This document shows, one piece after another, positions 10,873 to 21,208 of a stretch of DNA of 34,416 nucleotides. Within the stretch, counting starts at the first letter, position 1. Every line of letters begins with the position of its first letter. The stretch covers positions 39,806 to 74,221 of the forward strand of contig KN886639.1 of assembly GCA_000934455.1 (NCBI GenBank), read 5' to 3'. The notes under the pieces are model-generated. The model ran no database searches. It was not told where the DNA came from and saw only the letters and a list, made by a program, of their open reading frames with translations. Position numbers and translations under genes: made by a program. This DNA comes from Apostichopus parvimensis (Eukaryota > Echinodermata > Holothuroidea > Aspidochirotida > Stichopodidae).

Positions 10873-13737
10873 AAACCGTTGCTATCCAGTGTAATGAGCA
10901 CAGCAACCAGCTGGTAATGAGTCATGCTTGAACGCACACATTTCCTGTCTTCCATGAGTCAGTGGACAGTTGTATGCACTTGACTATGAGACCACAAATC
11001 AAATTAAGCCTCTAATACACAAAAGAAGACCAGACAATGAACTGGCTGCTTTGGTCCAGGATGTTCACAAAAGGGTTATAGAATTTTTAATTTTTTTTAC
11101 AACGCTATGTGCGATAGATTTATTGCAAATTCTGATCAAAAAGTTTGGTGTGTCACCAAATTAAGTGTCAATCGACATGTTTCATAACCGCAAAACTAGT
11201 ACGATAGGACTAATGAACATACTGTACTCGTCCAAACTCCTTCATACAAACTCCTTCTTTAAAAACACAGCGATCGCAAAATATTCTCTATTCGAACAAA
11301 ACATTCCGTTCTGAACTTCTTGTATGCATGAATATCGGCCTAGGCTTTAATTGCACTAGCAAATCGTCCCAAAATGCTAGGATATGGTTAATATGCATTG
11401 TAACGCTGAATAGGCCTAGCTTTTTCACTGTACGGGATGCATGGGCTGGCATACGTTAGTATGTTATATTAACAATCTTTGAACATTATGTTCATGATCT
11501 AATTTTGCAAGATTTTCGAGAAAATTGTTTGCTTGGAGAATGCTTTCCCGCACCATATGATATGCTCAAATTGACAGTTTCTTTTGCATAGCATCAGTTA
11601 TCGATGGGATCATGATGGCAACCCGTATTGACGTGCACATTAAAAATTATACAAAATAGGTCATAACTTTTGTTAGAAGCTTTTTTTTATGGTAGCAAAC
11701 TTATTTCCTGAAAATACTCTACGGTCAAGTTGATCACGAACCTCGTAGAATTTTCAAACCGTAATCAGTCCAGACATGTATGGTTTCACCAAATCCTCCA
11801 TTACACGCAACAAAAGTATATTTTTTGAATATTTATGTGGTAATACTTGAAATTTTCATTATGTTCAATCATGTGTTTAAGCATCATATAACGTAGTTAA
11901 ATACACATTCGCCCAAAATGCAATGATAAGGTTTAGACCCAGAACTTCTTAATACATTGAGATTCCAATTACTAGTCAAAAATATTTTCTGAAGAAAAAC
12001 CTTACGATGCTTTTCACAAATATTGATGCTTAGATAAGTGCTTCCTCACAATCAACGAGCGGCCCCGAAATTCGCTCCGCTTACGTAAAACTTCTATATA
12101 TATAACACGTGGAAAAACACAAGTTTTTACACACATAATTCCCTTTGACATTGGTCATGGAACATAAGTAGGTCATCGACATTCGAACTTGCCCAAGTTC
12201 ATTGCACCATGGGAACGACACAACACATTGAACATGATGGTACATTTTCCCGCCATCTGGACGCTGAGTGTACATTTTGGTGTAATATGCAAATTATGAA
12301 TGGTACTGTGCTGTGCGGTTAAAACTTAACCTATTGCAACACATACAAATTTTGGGAAGCTGTTGTAGAAATAACTTTTGTATCAAATGTAAAGTAGGCC
12401 TACTGTATGGTACTATAATTTATAAAAGACGGTTTTCCTCAGGTGGTAAGGAAAAGGGGCGTTTCGGTGAACTGAACTCAATCTCTTTGTATAGTATTTG
12501 GATACTTAAAATGACCATGTACATGTATGCAGTTTCTATTTCTCTTTAGTAAGCTCTACTTAGCATTTTTATCCTTTGTGGATCTTTATTGGAATAAATA
12601 CGAATGTATTGTTTGACAGCAGTATTTTACGGTAAGCATTTTTTAAATTGTTGACTGAGCTTCAAAATCCATTTTCAAAAAAGTCGGTTTCATTAGGTTT
12701 TATAAAATCGACATATAGCTAGGGTAGGAAAATATTAATTTAACCAAATTAACGAAAGTTGTTCTATTATCCAAATAAAATACATGTTTCTCGTACTAAG
12801 ATCTGAAAAAAAACGGGCTGCCATTTTTCTACTTTTCTTTTTCTAATACTAGTTTGGAATATGTGGCAACCTTTACAAAATAATTTTTAAGGATAGTTAG
12901 ATTTCTTGTAATCCGAATAGACTCAGGAATCAGGAAAAGGGAGGCCGCTTGCGCGGACGAGAAACATGTTTTGTTTTTAACCGGCCCTGCTTCAAGGTTG
13001 TTGGGTGGATTTTTTTTCCTTTTCCATTGAATATATACAAATTTATTCCTTCATATCTTTTAGTAACTTAGCAAACAAAATTGGAATGGAAAACATTCTT
13101 CTCTTTGATAAGTTTCGTAAATTATCATGTGCATGTTTCGCTCTTGATAAAATGGTAATCAAATAATTTGCGTAAATGGGACATAAGAAAAAGACAACAC
13201 ACATGTGAGGATATCAATCAATTCAGCTCTTTTATCAAACAATTATGAAGTAACAAAATTCTGTTCTGCACTTTGCTGAACATTGATGTACAAGTCGGTT
13301 GCTGAAACTTCGAGGCTGTCCTGTAAAAAAGTCTTACAGAATCTATTAAGAATTAATACACATAATGTGGTATATTTGTTTTCTTCTTTATGAATCAAAT
13401 CATCTACTAAGAGAAAAGAGAGATGGATCAGTGAATGAAAATACTTTGTACAGGAAAAGAAGTCTGAAAGTATTTTGAAACATTCGATACGAAAATAGTT
13501 TATGAAGATTTCAACTCGTTCTTGAAATAAATCTCCTTCTACTGTGGTCAGAGTGCCATTGTTACGTAAAAACCACAGACCAGGAAAAGCCAAGTACCGC
13601 TTTTGTTTACAAACAATAGCAGCGCTTCTGTGTTGGGAGCTCAATGCTCATTACTTTCACAGAGTTACCTTGGCTGTGTGCACTCAAGCGTGAGCGATAT
13701 GCAGGCTGCATAATGAGCAGTGGTGTGCTGCTGGCTG

Positions 13738-13776
13738 GGCCTTCGATCATCGCCGCTTAAATTTGCGAGCCTTCCC
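13738..13776 (-). repeat. Right terminal inverted repeat of the Harbinger-like element
   Basis: Reverse complement of 10834-10872 with one mismatch, followed directly by the TAA duplication. Confidence 0.85.
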
Positions 13777-13846
13777 TAAGCAAGGCTAGACCTTCAAAAT
13801 TACAGTTACAGTATGCTGAACAAATTATGTTGGCTAGTCACCTGTG

Positions 13847-13917
13847 TAATATACTTTAGTACTACTTAACTAGTAAGACTATTAGTCTTACTAGTTAAGT
13901 AGTACTAAAGTATATTA
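13847..13917. repeat. Perfect 71-bp hairpin (35-bp arms, 1-nt centre)
   Basis: The left arm 13847-13881 (starts TAATATACTTTAG, ends AGTAAGACTA) is matched without mismatch by 13883-13917, with a single T at 13882 between them. Pairing stops sharply at both outer edges. The arms carry no known element ends and are not seen elsewhere in the window. Perfect identity in otherwise decayed sequence points to a recent inverted duplication. It lies in the BEN-gene intron about 70 bp from the Harbinger-like element. Confidence 0.95.
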
Positions 13918-14316
13918 AAATCAAAACTACCGAAAGACAAACTTAGTTTAACAAAGTACTGATTCTTCTCTAGCCTAGGTCTAAACAGGCTTGTAAAGTG
14001 AGCAAGCAAAATAACAACTAAAAACGATTAGGCCTATAAATAAAATGGCTCAGTGCATTTGTGTTTCTAAAATTTTATTTTTTATATCATGAAAGCAAAC
14101 AAAGATTCAGCCTATGTTTTATTATCTCTGTAGTCTGGGCATTTGATTCTGGTTGCAATGAAAATGAAACTCTGGTTCAAATGTTCAGCTTTATACAGTC
14201 TGCTTCAAACTTTGGGATTGTTTTTTGAGACTATTGTGGGAGCAACTTTGTGGTGACAACTTTATTTCATTTTCTTCAAAAGATGAATACTTCGGCTTTT
14301 TGTTTCCTTTTTCCAG
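13918..14316 (+). other. Intron end, no further exon recognised
   Basis: This sequence runs to the pyrimidine-rich acceptor TGTTTCCTTTTTCCAG at 14316. An acceptor-like TATCTCTGTAG near 14133 has no convincing coding exon behind it. Confidence 0.4.
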
Positions 14317-14350
14317 GAAGAATTGAAAAAGGCAAATATCCAGGTCAAGG
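14317..14350 (+). CDS. BEN-domain gene, micro-exon (coiled-coil part)
   Basis: This is a 34-nt exon between an excellent acceptor (TTTCCTTTTTCCAG) and donor (AAGG then GTGAGG). In phase 0 it reads EELKKANIQVK plus one leftover G. That G combines with the first two bases of the exon at 14863 to make GGA (Gly), so the frame is kept. The charged, heptad-like content continues the ISKQQ end of the upstream exon and suggests a short helical or coiled-coil segment before the BEN domain. Alone it is too short for homology; the support is splice sites plus three-way phase agreement. Confidence 0.6.
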
Positions 14351-14429
14351 GTGAGGTTTTCTTGTGATGTACGACACCAGTGTGGAGGCAACAACAGAAG
14401 AGGAGAACAGTGTTATATATGGCTTAAAG

Positions 14430-14816
14430 CAGTGGCGGAGCTAGGGGTATTGGTCAGGAGGGGCGAGAATGGTCTGTAGGGGCGCTTTCGACACAATCTA
14501 AGCGGAGCGTCACCACAGGTTGGCGCGTAGCGTACATAAATTTTTTGAGTAAAGATACTCCCTAGATCGCCGGAAATGACCCTTTCCGAGCCTGGCTAAT
14601 TTGCAGATAGACGAAGAATAAATAGGTGTCATCGCCAAATTACACCAACAAAATGTGACAAATGTCAATAGGTAGATGAGAGCGCAATAAAAAAGTCAAT
14701 AATCGCGAATAAGTAAAAAGTGGTAAAGAGCTGAAAAGGGCGCCAGCAGGCCATTTGAGTCCGTCAGGGGGGGCATCCGCCCCCCTCCCCCTGACTGTAT
14801 GAACGCTCCGCCACTG
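14430..14816 (+). mobile_element. hAT-type MITE, copy 2, complete
   Basis: The 387-bp element starts CAGTGGCGGAGC and ends GCTCCGCCACTG, a perfect 12-bp inverted repeat. It is flanked by the 8-bp duplication GCTTAAAG (14422-14429 and 14817-14824). An 8-bp duplication with CAG...CTG ends is the classic hAT signature. It has no coding capacity; the reverse-strand frame at 14640-14867 is a shadow. It sits inside the intron between the BEN-gene exons at 14317 and 14863 and ends about 46 bp before the downstream exon. Confidence 0.95.
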
Positions 14817-14862
14817 GCTTAAAGACATTATGTGTAAGCTGATATATTTGTACCCTTCGCAG

Positions 14863-14921
14863 GACAAAAGAAGAGTCCAAAAAGCAAAGGAACAAGTGCC
14901 ATAGAGAAAAAAGATGGAAGA
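14863..14921 (+). CDS. BEN-domain gene, basic linker exon
   Basis: A 59-nt exon with acceptor TACCCTTCGCAG and donor AGA then GTGAGT. Entered with one carried base it reads G-QKKSPKSKGTSAIEKKDGR and ends in phase 0. The next exon opens in phase 0 with VNIGADIW, so the splice gives KKDGR-VNIGAD, the usual start of a BEN domain. The Lys/Ser-rich composition (KKSPKSK) is typical of a nuclear linker and could act as a localisation signal (inference). The other two frames hit stops, which supports the chosen frame. Confidence 0.7.
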
Positions 14922-15286
14922 GTGAGTTTAACTATTGTACCCAACTGTGTAATGATATTAAAGATACTTTTCATAACCTGTTTTAAAAAAAAAACAGTCT
15001 GGTATATCATTTGCATGCAAGCTTTCATAAGTTTGGCCAAAATTTTACTGATTTGGGATGATTATGAACAGCTTTGAAAAATAACTTGGTGTTATACTGT
15101 GCAAAGCTTATAATTATTTGGTAAAGCTGCTATTCCTGGCTTATAATTTGAGGGACCTAGATTTAAATGTTTACCTCCCAATATGTTGTAAAAATTTTAA
15201 TGTAAATGTATGTTTATGATAATGTGAGTTAGCATGTGCTATATCTGTATCTATGCTTACACGTATATCATATTTTCTGTTCACAG

Positions 15287-15487
15287 GTCAATATTGGTGC
15301 AGATATTTGGCCTCCTGAAGACAAGTGGGAGGCCATTTGTAGTTTCTATGTTCGTGAAGACTTTACTCGTGTCGTTTGGGGTACCGACACTTTAAAACGA
15401 AAGTTGTGGGAAAAGCTTGCCCAACATTCAACAGTGATAGAGATGCAAAGCCGCCGTTGTCTCCCATGAAGGTTAATGCTATGAAAG
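15287..15487 (+). pseudogene. BEN-domain exon, frameshifted and interrupted by a hAT insertion
   Basis: After the acceptor TTTTCTGTTCACAG the exon reads VNIGADIWPPEDKWEAIC, then REDFTRVVWGTDTL. This matches the start of BEN domains: V-x-I-G, a Trp-anchored helix, then an A/V-V-W-G-T-D-x-L helix. BEN domains bind DNA and recruit chromatin or corepressor partners (NAC1, BEND and Insensitive families). At the AAAA run 15394-15397 the frame must slip by one base. The original frame stops at TGA 15467, whereas the shifted frame continues KVVGKACPTF then DAKPPLSPMKVNAMK, the expected second half of the domain. The simplest cause is loss of one A. The exon's last eight bases, TATGAAAG, are the target duplication of the element at 15488-16825; the original donor (AAAG then GTTAGT) now lies beyond it at 16834. 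Read-through into the element meets a stop at 15523. The BEN call is strong; true pseudogene versus assembly or allelic variant is open. Confidence 0.78.
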
Positions 15488-16825
15488 TAGCGTTGTGCGG
15501 TAGTCGGATTTCACACAACCGGTAGTGTTGCAACATGAATACCGGTATCGTAACTACAACCGGTATTTTCCTCAACTTTCATCTACGGTTCAAAGCACTT
15601 ATTTACGAGACTGCCAATGTCATACATTCAATATGCATAGCCTAGGCTATGTACATACTCTTACACGCACGTTTATAAAAAAAAAAATTAAAAAAAAACA
15701 CGCTATATTAGGGCCTTTGTTATTTAACATACACTTCCAAAAAGAAAAGCACAAACCTTTCAAAAAAGCAACCCACACCATCCTTCATTCATACTCGACG
15801 TACGATATTAGATTAACACGTTCGCACGTGGATTAAACTTGTAATCCGTACACAAACATAAATTGGGAGTTCCCCACTATTCCTTGATATTGGAATAGGG
15901 CAACCCCTTCAAGTTCAAAAGTTCACAATGAAAAGTTTTAACTATCAACAAGTCACCACGTGTTTGGAACTTCAGACAATAAGAATATAACATAGGGGCT
16001 ACGTAAATACGGGATTATAAACTACATACATAAGAATAGTACAGATTTATTTATATCGTTAATCGGCTTTTGTTTACTCCAGGAAATATACTTTGAATAC
16101 GTGCAATATCAATCTTTCGTACAAAAGTTCTTAAAAATTAAAAAAGTAGCGAAAGATAAATATAAATGACATCGTGGAACCCCCTGCATTAATAAACGAA
16201 TCCATTTCATTACAATGTACTGCACTGCTGTGTACCAGTACCGTACCCTAGGCTATAATAATATACAGTCCCGTGCGAAGATGGATTTAAACTGGATATA
16301 CTGATCCCTGCGGTTTTGGCTCAAAATTGATAAAATCGTTAAAATTATTATAACAAAATGAGGTGAAATGCATAAGGGTAAGATTTTGTACATGGGAAAC
16401 TTCACAATCATCGTTTGAAGGAAGAATAAATAACGAAAATTTCAGAATAACTTTGAGGTCCCGTAACATGTTGAGCGCAAGTAACGTTCGATATTTGGTG
16501 TAGCCTAGGTCCAAATTACTACGTGAAAAGTTGATTTGTTAATATATAGGTCTAGGCCAGTACGTATTAAAGTTGATCAGATATTATTCAAACTAAGAAC
16601 ACAGAAACCAGAAAAAATCGTGTTTTGTTTTCTTTATTTCAAATAGTAACACGTAGATATTTTTATTATGTCCGGGATTCCTGGGAATGATACCGAAACG
16701 AATGTAATAACCGGTTGTTTTCCCAATACCGGTAGTAGTTACACATTGCACTGTGATCGGGATTAGTCAATACCGGGATCGGGATACCGGGATTCACTTG
16801 ACTACCGGGATCCCGCACAACCCTA
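15488..16825. mobile_element. Ac-like hAT non-autonomous element inserted in the BEN exon
   Basis: A 1338-bp element with ends TAGCGTTGTGCGG and CCGCACAACCCTA (12 of 13 paired) is flanked by the perfect 8-bp duplication TATGAAAG (15480-15487 and 16826-16833). Both subterminal zones are crowded with ACCGGT/ACCGGG words: three within about 70 bp of the left end and at least five near the right end. Such clustered motifs are typical transposase-binding repeats of Ac-type hAT elements, and TAGGG... ends also fit Ac. The interior is AT-rich with poly-A tracts and no transposase, so it depends on an autonomous relative. Confidence 0.9.
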
Positions 16826-16833
16826 TATGAAAG

Positions 16834-17794
16834 GTTAGTCATTATGAAAATCTTTCAAACAAGTAACCATTTAAATTACAAGCTCATGACTTAGTACACC
16901 AGTGTACAAAATAATTTACTGGATAAGCTGTTTTCCAGGAGTAAATAATTTGTTAACACTAACAGAACGATTTATCAGTAGGATTATGCATTCCAGTATC
17001 ATGAGTTAACAACTGATATCATTTTGGTAGGTTCTTAATTGCCTTTGAGTTCTGACAGGAAGTTTACAATCAAACTACCATAGTGGTGTAGTTTTTCCAA
17101 CCAAAAATTGAGTGAACCCAGTCCAATGTTTACAAACAAAAGCTAGCTTGCCCTTTTACCAAGGGCAACAGCTCAAATGCATGCAAAACTGAAGAGCCAT
17201 TCTTTGTTTTGGTATATTGGCTTAATCTCGGCTAATTATAGAACCATTTTTAGGTGGTTGAAGTACTTTCTGATTATGATGGAATGCATAACCTCACTTG
17301 AAATTTCAAGTTTGTACAATTATGTTCATTGCTGTGGGTAAGCATACTACCTATATGTTGTTATAGGTTCATGGTCAGTAGATGTCTAACTCTAAAATGC
17401 TTGTAAATGCTATAACTCCAAAAAAGAAAGTTCATGCTTTAAGTCATGGTGTATATTTTGCCCTTGGAGGGTTTCGGAACTTTGTGATTGTCATAATTCA
17501 AGAATCCATTGTTGCTTCAACTTCAAAGTATATCTTTCAATAAGGTGAGAAGGTTGTCCCTTTGGATTTGAGACAAAAGAATGTACTTGGTTAGAATGAT
17601 TGCTAGTCCAGTTAGGTTGGATACCAACAGAGATACATATCTTGAGACAGTCTAAACCATTGAAAGTTTGAACTTATTCCCATGAAAGCACTCATCTAGC
17701 AATGCAAGTGGACTTTTTAAGTTTTAGGATTACACTGTTACTGTAAATCATGATAAGTCAATTCTTAAGTGTTCATTCAATTTGTTTCTTGCAG
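16834..17794 (+). other. Last intron of the BEN-domain gene
   Basis: It begins with the displaced donor GTTAGT and ends TTTGTTTCTTGCAG. I looked for a further small exon that would reconcile the reading phases and did not find one with convincing splice sites. Confidence 0.5.
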
Positions 17795-17906
17795 CACAAT
17801 TCATGGAATGTTTGAAAGAAAGCTGCAATTTACTGAGGAAGCTGCAAGGTTCAGCAAATACATATCCGAGAAGCTGTCATCAATCGTAAAACAAAGAAGG
17901 CTTTAA
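17795..17906 (+). CDS. BEN-domain gene, terminal coding exon
   Basis: Behind a strong acceptor (GTTTCTTGCAG), the frame with two carried bases reads TIHGMFERKLQFTEEAAR then FSKYISEKLSSIVKQRRL and stops at TAA 17904. BEN domains commonly end in a charged helix finishing with a basic K-x-x-R-R tail, which fits. The upstream exon, in its BEN frame, leaves only one base at its donor, whereas this frame needs two. A second one-base loss at the donor (a G in AAAGG) or an unseen micro-exon would explain it. The other frame allowed by the current phase is open but gives an unremarkable peptide. ATTAAA at 17951-17956 is a possible polyadenylation signal shortly downstream. Confidence 0.6.
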
Positions 17907-18440
17907 AACATTATTAACATATTATTTGTTTTCAATGGTTATTGCTTACCATTAAACAGTCTTTAGTTTTATTCAAACTGACAGCATATTGCTGTCACTA
18001 ACAAGTTTACTTTTCAGAGGAATTTTACCAGACAGTTCTTTTTTCAAAGTGGGATTAAACCCATATTTATTATTTTGTTTCAACAGTACTTTTTACCATT
18101 AAATGGTACTTTTTTTTTTCAAATCCAGGAAATGGAAAGTATGTTGCTGTCACTTACAACTGAACATTTCAATGGAGATCTTCTGGACAGTTTTTCCTTG
18201 AAAGTGGGTTTAACCAACACTATTATAGACTGATGTTGACTTTTACTTGGCAAAGTCATCTTTCCACTTTTGGTTTTTTCTTGAAAGAAATAACATTTCT
18301 AGTAATCAGTATGTACAAATGCCATTAAACAGTATTCAGTTTTTTATTCAAACTTCAGAAACTATAGACAGTATATTGTCGTCACATATGTGTTCCAGTT
18401 TAACTATGCAGTAACAAATACATGCTTTGTAGGTAAATAT
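17907..18440 (+). repeat. 3' flank with diverged tandem repeats
   Basis: Three diverged units share CCATTAAACAGT/CCATTAAATGGT (17949, 18096, 18322), a following TTTATTCAAA/TTTTTCAAAT and then ATATTGCTGTCACT/TATGTTGCTGTCACTT/ATATTGTCGTCACA. Spacing is 147 and 226 bp, so the units have indels. Each repeat carries an ATTAAA, so more than one cleavage site is conceivable. This probably spans the 3' UTR of the BEN gene. Confidence 0.6.
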
Positions 18441-18447
18441 TAGTATA

Positions 18448-19599
18448 TGGGCCTTTACACAGTAAACCAACACGCAAATCAACACATGCAGTTTTCAGTA
18501 TTGAAATTGGTATTTTCTTTGTTCTATTAGGATGAGTGTTAGTTATTTGAAGCAGAGAGATAGCATAGAAAGTTTCAACATCCTACTTGAATTTTGAAAT
18601 TTTGGTCCATTGGAATCCTATGGGAAATATAACGGGCGAACATTGACATACACCAGAAATATATAACGGTTCATAAAGTTTAAAACATATATAGTCTTGG
18701 ACATTTTCCTATGATGGCATATAGTCATACCTGCCACACAACCAAACGAGAGCAATAGGTGATGCATATCAGGCTTAGTAGCGCATGAAATAGGTAACGG
18801 TCGAACAGTATGTCAATGTGTTACAACCGTTATAAATGTACCACAAAAAATTGCGAAACTCAAAAAGTATACAGTGCATGTAGTTCCTTTTGTGTATACA
18901 GATTCCTACCATGAAATAGTTTATAAAAACCATGGAAACTTCATTTGATGATGCACATGGGGGTATAGTGGTACGTTTGAAAAAGATTGACATACACATG
19001 AGTTACATTTTTGTATGTCAAACTTCTTAAAATTTGCCACCTGTGCCCCATGTGCACCAAAAAATGATGTTTTCAGTGTTTATATAAACCACTACTGGCT
19101 AAGATTCTGAGTGCAGTAACATGGATCATATACATTTCAAATCTTTTGAGTTATGCCATTTTTTAACGTAAATTTATAACGGTTGTAACATTTTTTACAT
19201 GTTCGCCCGTTATCTATTTCATGCTGTACTGAGCGTGATATATACATCATATATTACTCTAATTTGGTTGTGAGTTAGACATGACTGTATGCCATCATAG
19301 GAAAAGGTCAAAGACTAAGTATGTTTCAAACTTTATGAAAAATTGCCATCTATGTGATGTATGTCAATGTTTTGCAACCGTTGTATTTTCTTGCCGTATG
19401 TCAATGTTCAACCGTTATTTTCCTATAGGATTCTAATGGGCCATTTTTTCAAAATTCAAGTAGGAAGTTGAAACTTTTTACTCTAGCTCTTTGCTTCAAA
19501 TGAGTAATATTGAACATTACAGAACATTGGAAATATCAATTTTAGGGGTGGAAAACCTCTATGTTATCATTTCGTGTTGGTTTACTGTGTATTTGCCCA
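18448..19599. mobile_element. Foldback element, 1.15 kb, inverted along nearly all its length
   Basis: The ends read TATATGGGC, then ACACAGTAAACCAACACG after a short gap, and the right end is the matching inverted text at 19573-19603. The arms keep matching inward in register: GAAGCAGAGAGATAG versus GAAGCAAAGAGCTAG, TTTCCTATGATGGCATA on both, ATAGGTAACGGTCGAACA versus ATAGATAACGGGCGAACA, and GATTGACATACA versus GTTTGACATACA either side of the centre near 19004. The arms are about 550 nt with many mismatches. AACGGTTG/AACGGGCG next to ATGTCAATGTT recurs several times as a sub-repeat. A TA or TATA edge is compatible with a Tc1/mariner-type duplication but is too short to prove it. No coding frame is conserved. 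Confidence 0.85.
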
Positions 19600-21208
19600 T
19601 ATATAGTATATATACTTCAAAATATACACAACAGTCAGACAATTTAGCCGATTTACACTAGATATTATGAATTTTTGAGGGAATGCACCTTCTAAAACAC
19701 CATAGACTGGGGAATCAACAAGGTGTACTGAAAAATAATGGCACTGGAAATTCTTGGGAAAACAAATGCCCTGAGGCACATATTTTCAAACTGAACCATT
19801 GGACAGAGCCGATAGGGTCAATGTCCAATGTTTGGTACCCTGGTTTGGTATCCAGCCATGTATATGGAAAATTCACTTTGCAAGAAAATTAAATGAATGA
19901 AATTATATTCCAGTAAAACTATCAGTATCAATAACACTGAATGGTACCATACTGTACCAACAACACTATTTACTGTTTACAGCTCCTTCTATGTGAGATT
20001 TAAAATCATTAATGATCAACTTGCTCCGTTTTTACATAGACTGAACGATCTCCCCGGGTTATGATAGCTAGATGTGGGATTACAAACATTAACATAAAAT
20101 GAAATGTCTGTGTTGATGGCCGTAAGAAATCTATGTGGTTCACTTCATCCATGCCAGATACTGAAATATGGAGACGTATTTAATTTTATAAGAATATACA
20201 ACATAGTGAATTATTATATAACCAAGACCAGACTGCTTCACCACATTCGTTACCTGTCCAGCATACCATTTGCATTGGCCAGCGTTCACCAACACTTCCC
20301 AGAAACAAATTGCAACTATTAAAAAAAAAAATCAACTTATATATTATTTTTCAGAAAATGGTATTCTTATTGACTGCAAAGAACTTTATCTCCCAAAAGG
20401 GGTATAGAATCCTTTTTAACTTTTACAGTTTCCACTTTTCCATCATTACCTAGATGAAGTCTGCAATAATTAAAACAATTGAACTGCAAATACACAGGAT
20501 ACATCCCTACATAGCTAATTTGGCACCCACCTGTTGAAGCTAGTATCATTTAAGTCTACAATTTAAACAATTTTCAGAGGGGAAGACCGGGGTATCATAC
20601 CCTAAACTCCACTAGAAAGCTTGGTCCTGTTTTGTAATTTCAGCAATAACAACTATTTTGCACCCCTTCAAATGGTGCCCACCTGCACCCCACCCCCACC
20701 CCATGCAGCTATGAGCTGCATCTGCCAATGTTGAAGATTGCTTCCACTGGCCCAGCTAAGCAACAGTAGTAGCCTATACTAGCAGTACTATAATTACTAG
20801 TTTAAATATCCTTCTTTATTGAGCTTCATCATTATGCCTTGGATTATCATGTGAAAAACAAGTATTCATGTTTTGTTGTATACTACTTGTCACATATGCA
20901 TGATTTACTTTGTACGATTGTTATTATTTAAGCTTATGACTTACATTTAAGTATAAGGCCTACATGTTAGGGTATACAGCAGCTCAGCATATTGTTCAGT
21001 TTATCCTTAATTTTCATAATGATAAATATCTATATACTTATCACTAAAGCTCTGAAGTCTGAAGCAACTCAGAATGGTCATGCACGATGTACAGTAGGCT
21101 ACCACTATGTGTGTATCAATACTGTTGACACCATCGAGTAAAACCTGAAGTTTCCATCACACAGTAAATCTGTGAACCAGCCATAGAGGGTCATGTACTG
21201 TAATGTGT
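19600..21208. other. No supported gene
   Basis: AT-rich sequence; the open frame at 19683-19892 lacks splice context and the rest is low-complexity or non-coding. A pyrimidine-rich CACCCC patch lies near 20680-20702. Nothing else is recognised. Confidence 0.5.

Larger units (their letters stand above)
10834..13776. mobile_element. PIF/Harbinger-like non-autonomous element, 2.9 kb
   Basis: The ends are inverted repeats of 39 bp with one mismatch (10834-10872 and 13738-13776), starting GGGAAGGCTCGCAAATTTAA and continuing CGGCGATGATCGAAGGCC. Weaker similarity continues further in (GCTTGAACGCACACA versus GCTTGAGTGCACACA). Both ends are flanked by TAA (10831-10833 and 13777-13779). A 3-bp TWA duplication with G-rich ends is the known signature of PIF/Harbinger transposons. 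No DDE transposase or Myb-like partner is recognisable. The longest internal frame (13243-13644, minus) lacks an ATG start and resembles nothing known to me. Superfamily assignment is inferred from the ends only. Confidence 0.75.
8961..14316 (+). other. Large intron of the BEN-domain gene
   Basis: If the exons at 8713 and 14317 belong together, this is a 5.4-kb intron starting GTAAGT and ending TTTTTCCAG. It holds the 2.9-kb PIF/Harbinger-like insertion (10834-13776) and a perfect 71-bp hairpin (13847-13917). In 8961-10833 I see no exon or element, only AT-rich sequence with one 'tgacctttgacttc' repeat word near 10230. An additional small exon cannot be excluded. Confidence 0.45.

Noticed and set aside
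10970..11164. 64-codon frame near the left end of the same element
   Set aside because: Too short, no motif, and it ends in AT-rich decay.
13243..13644. 133-codon minus-strand frame inside the Harbinger-like element as a transposase
   Set aside because: Lacks an ATG start, shows no DDE or Myb motif and is of biased composition; treated as chance or unreadable remnant.
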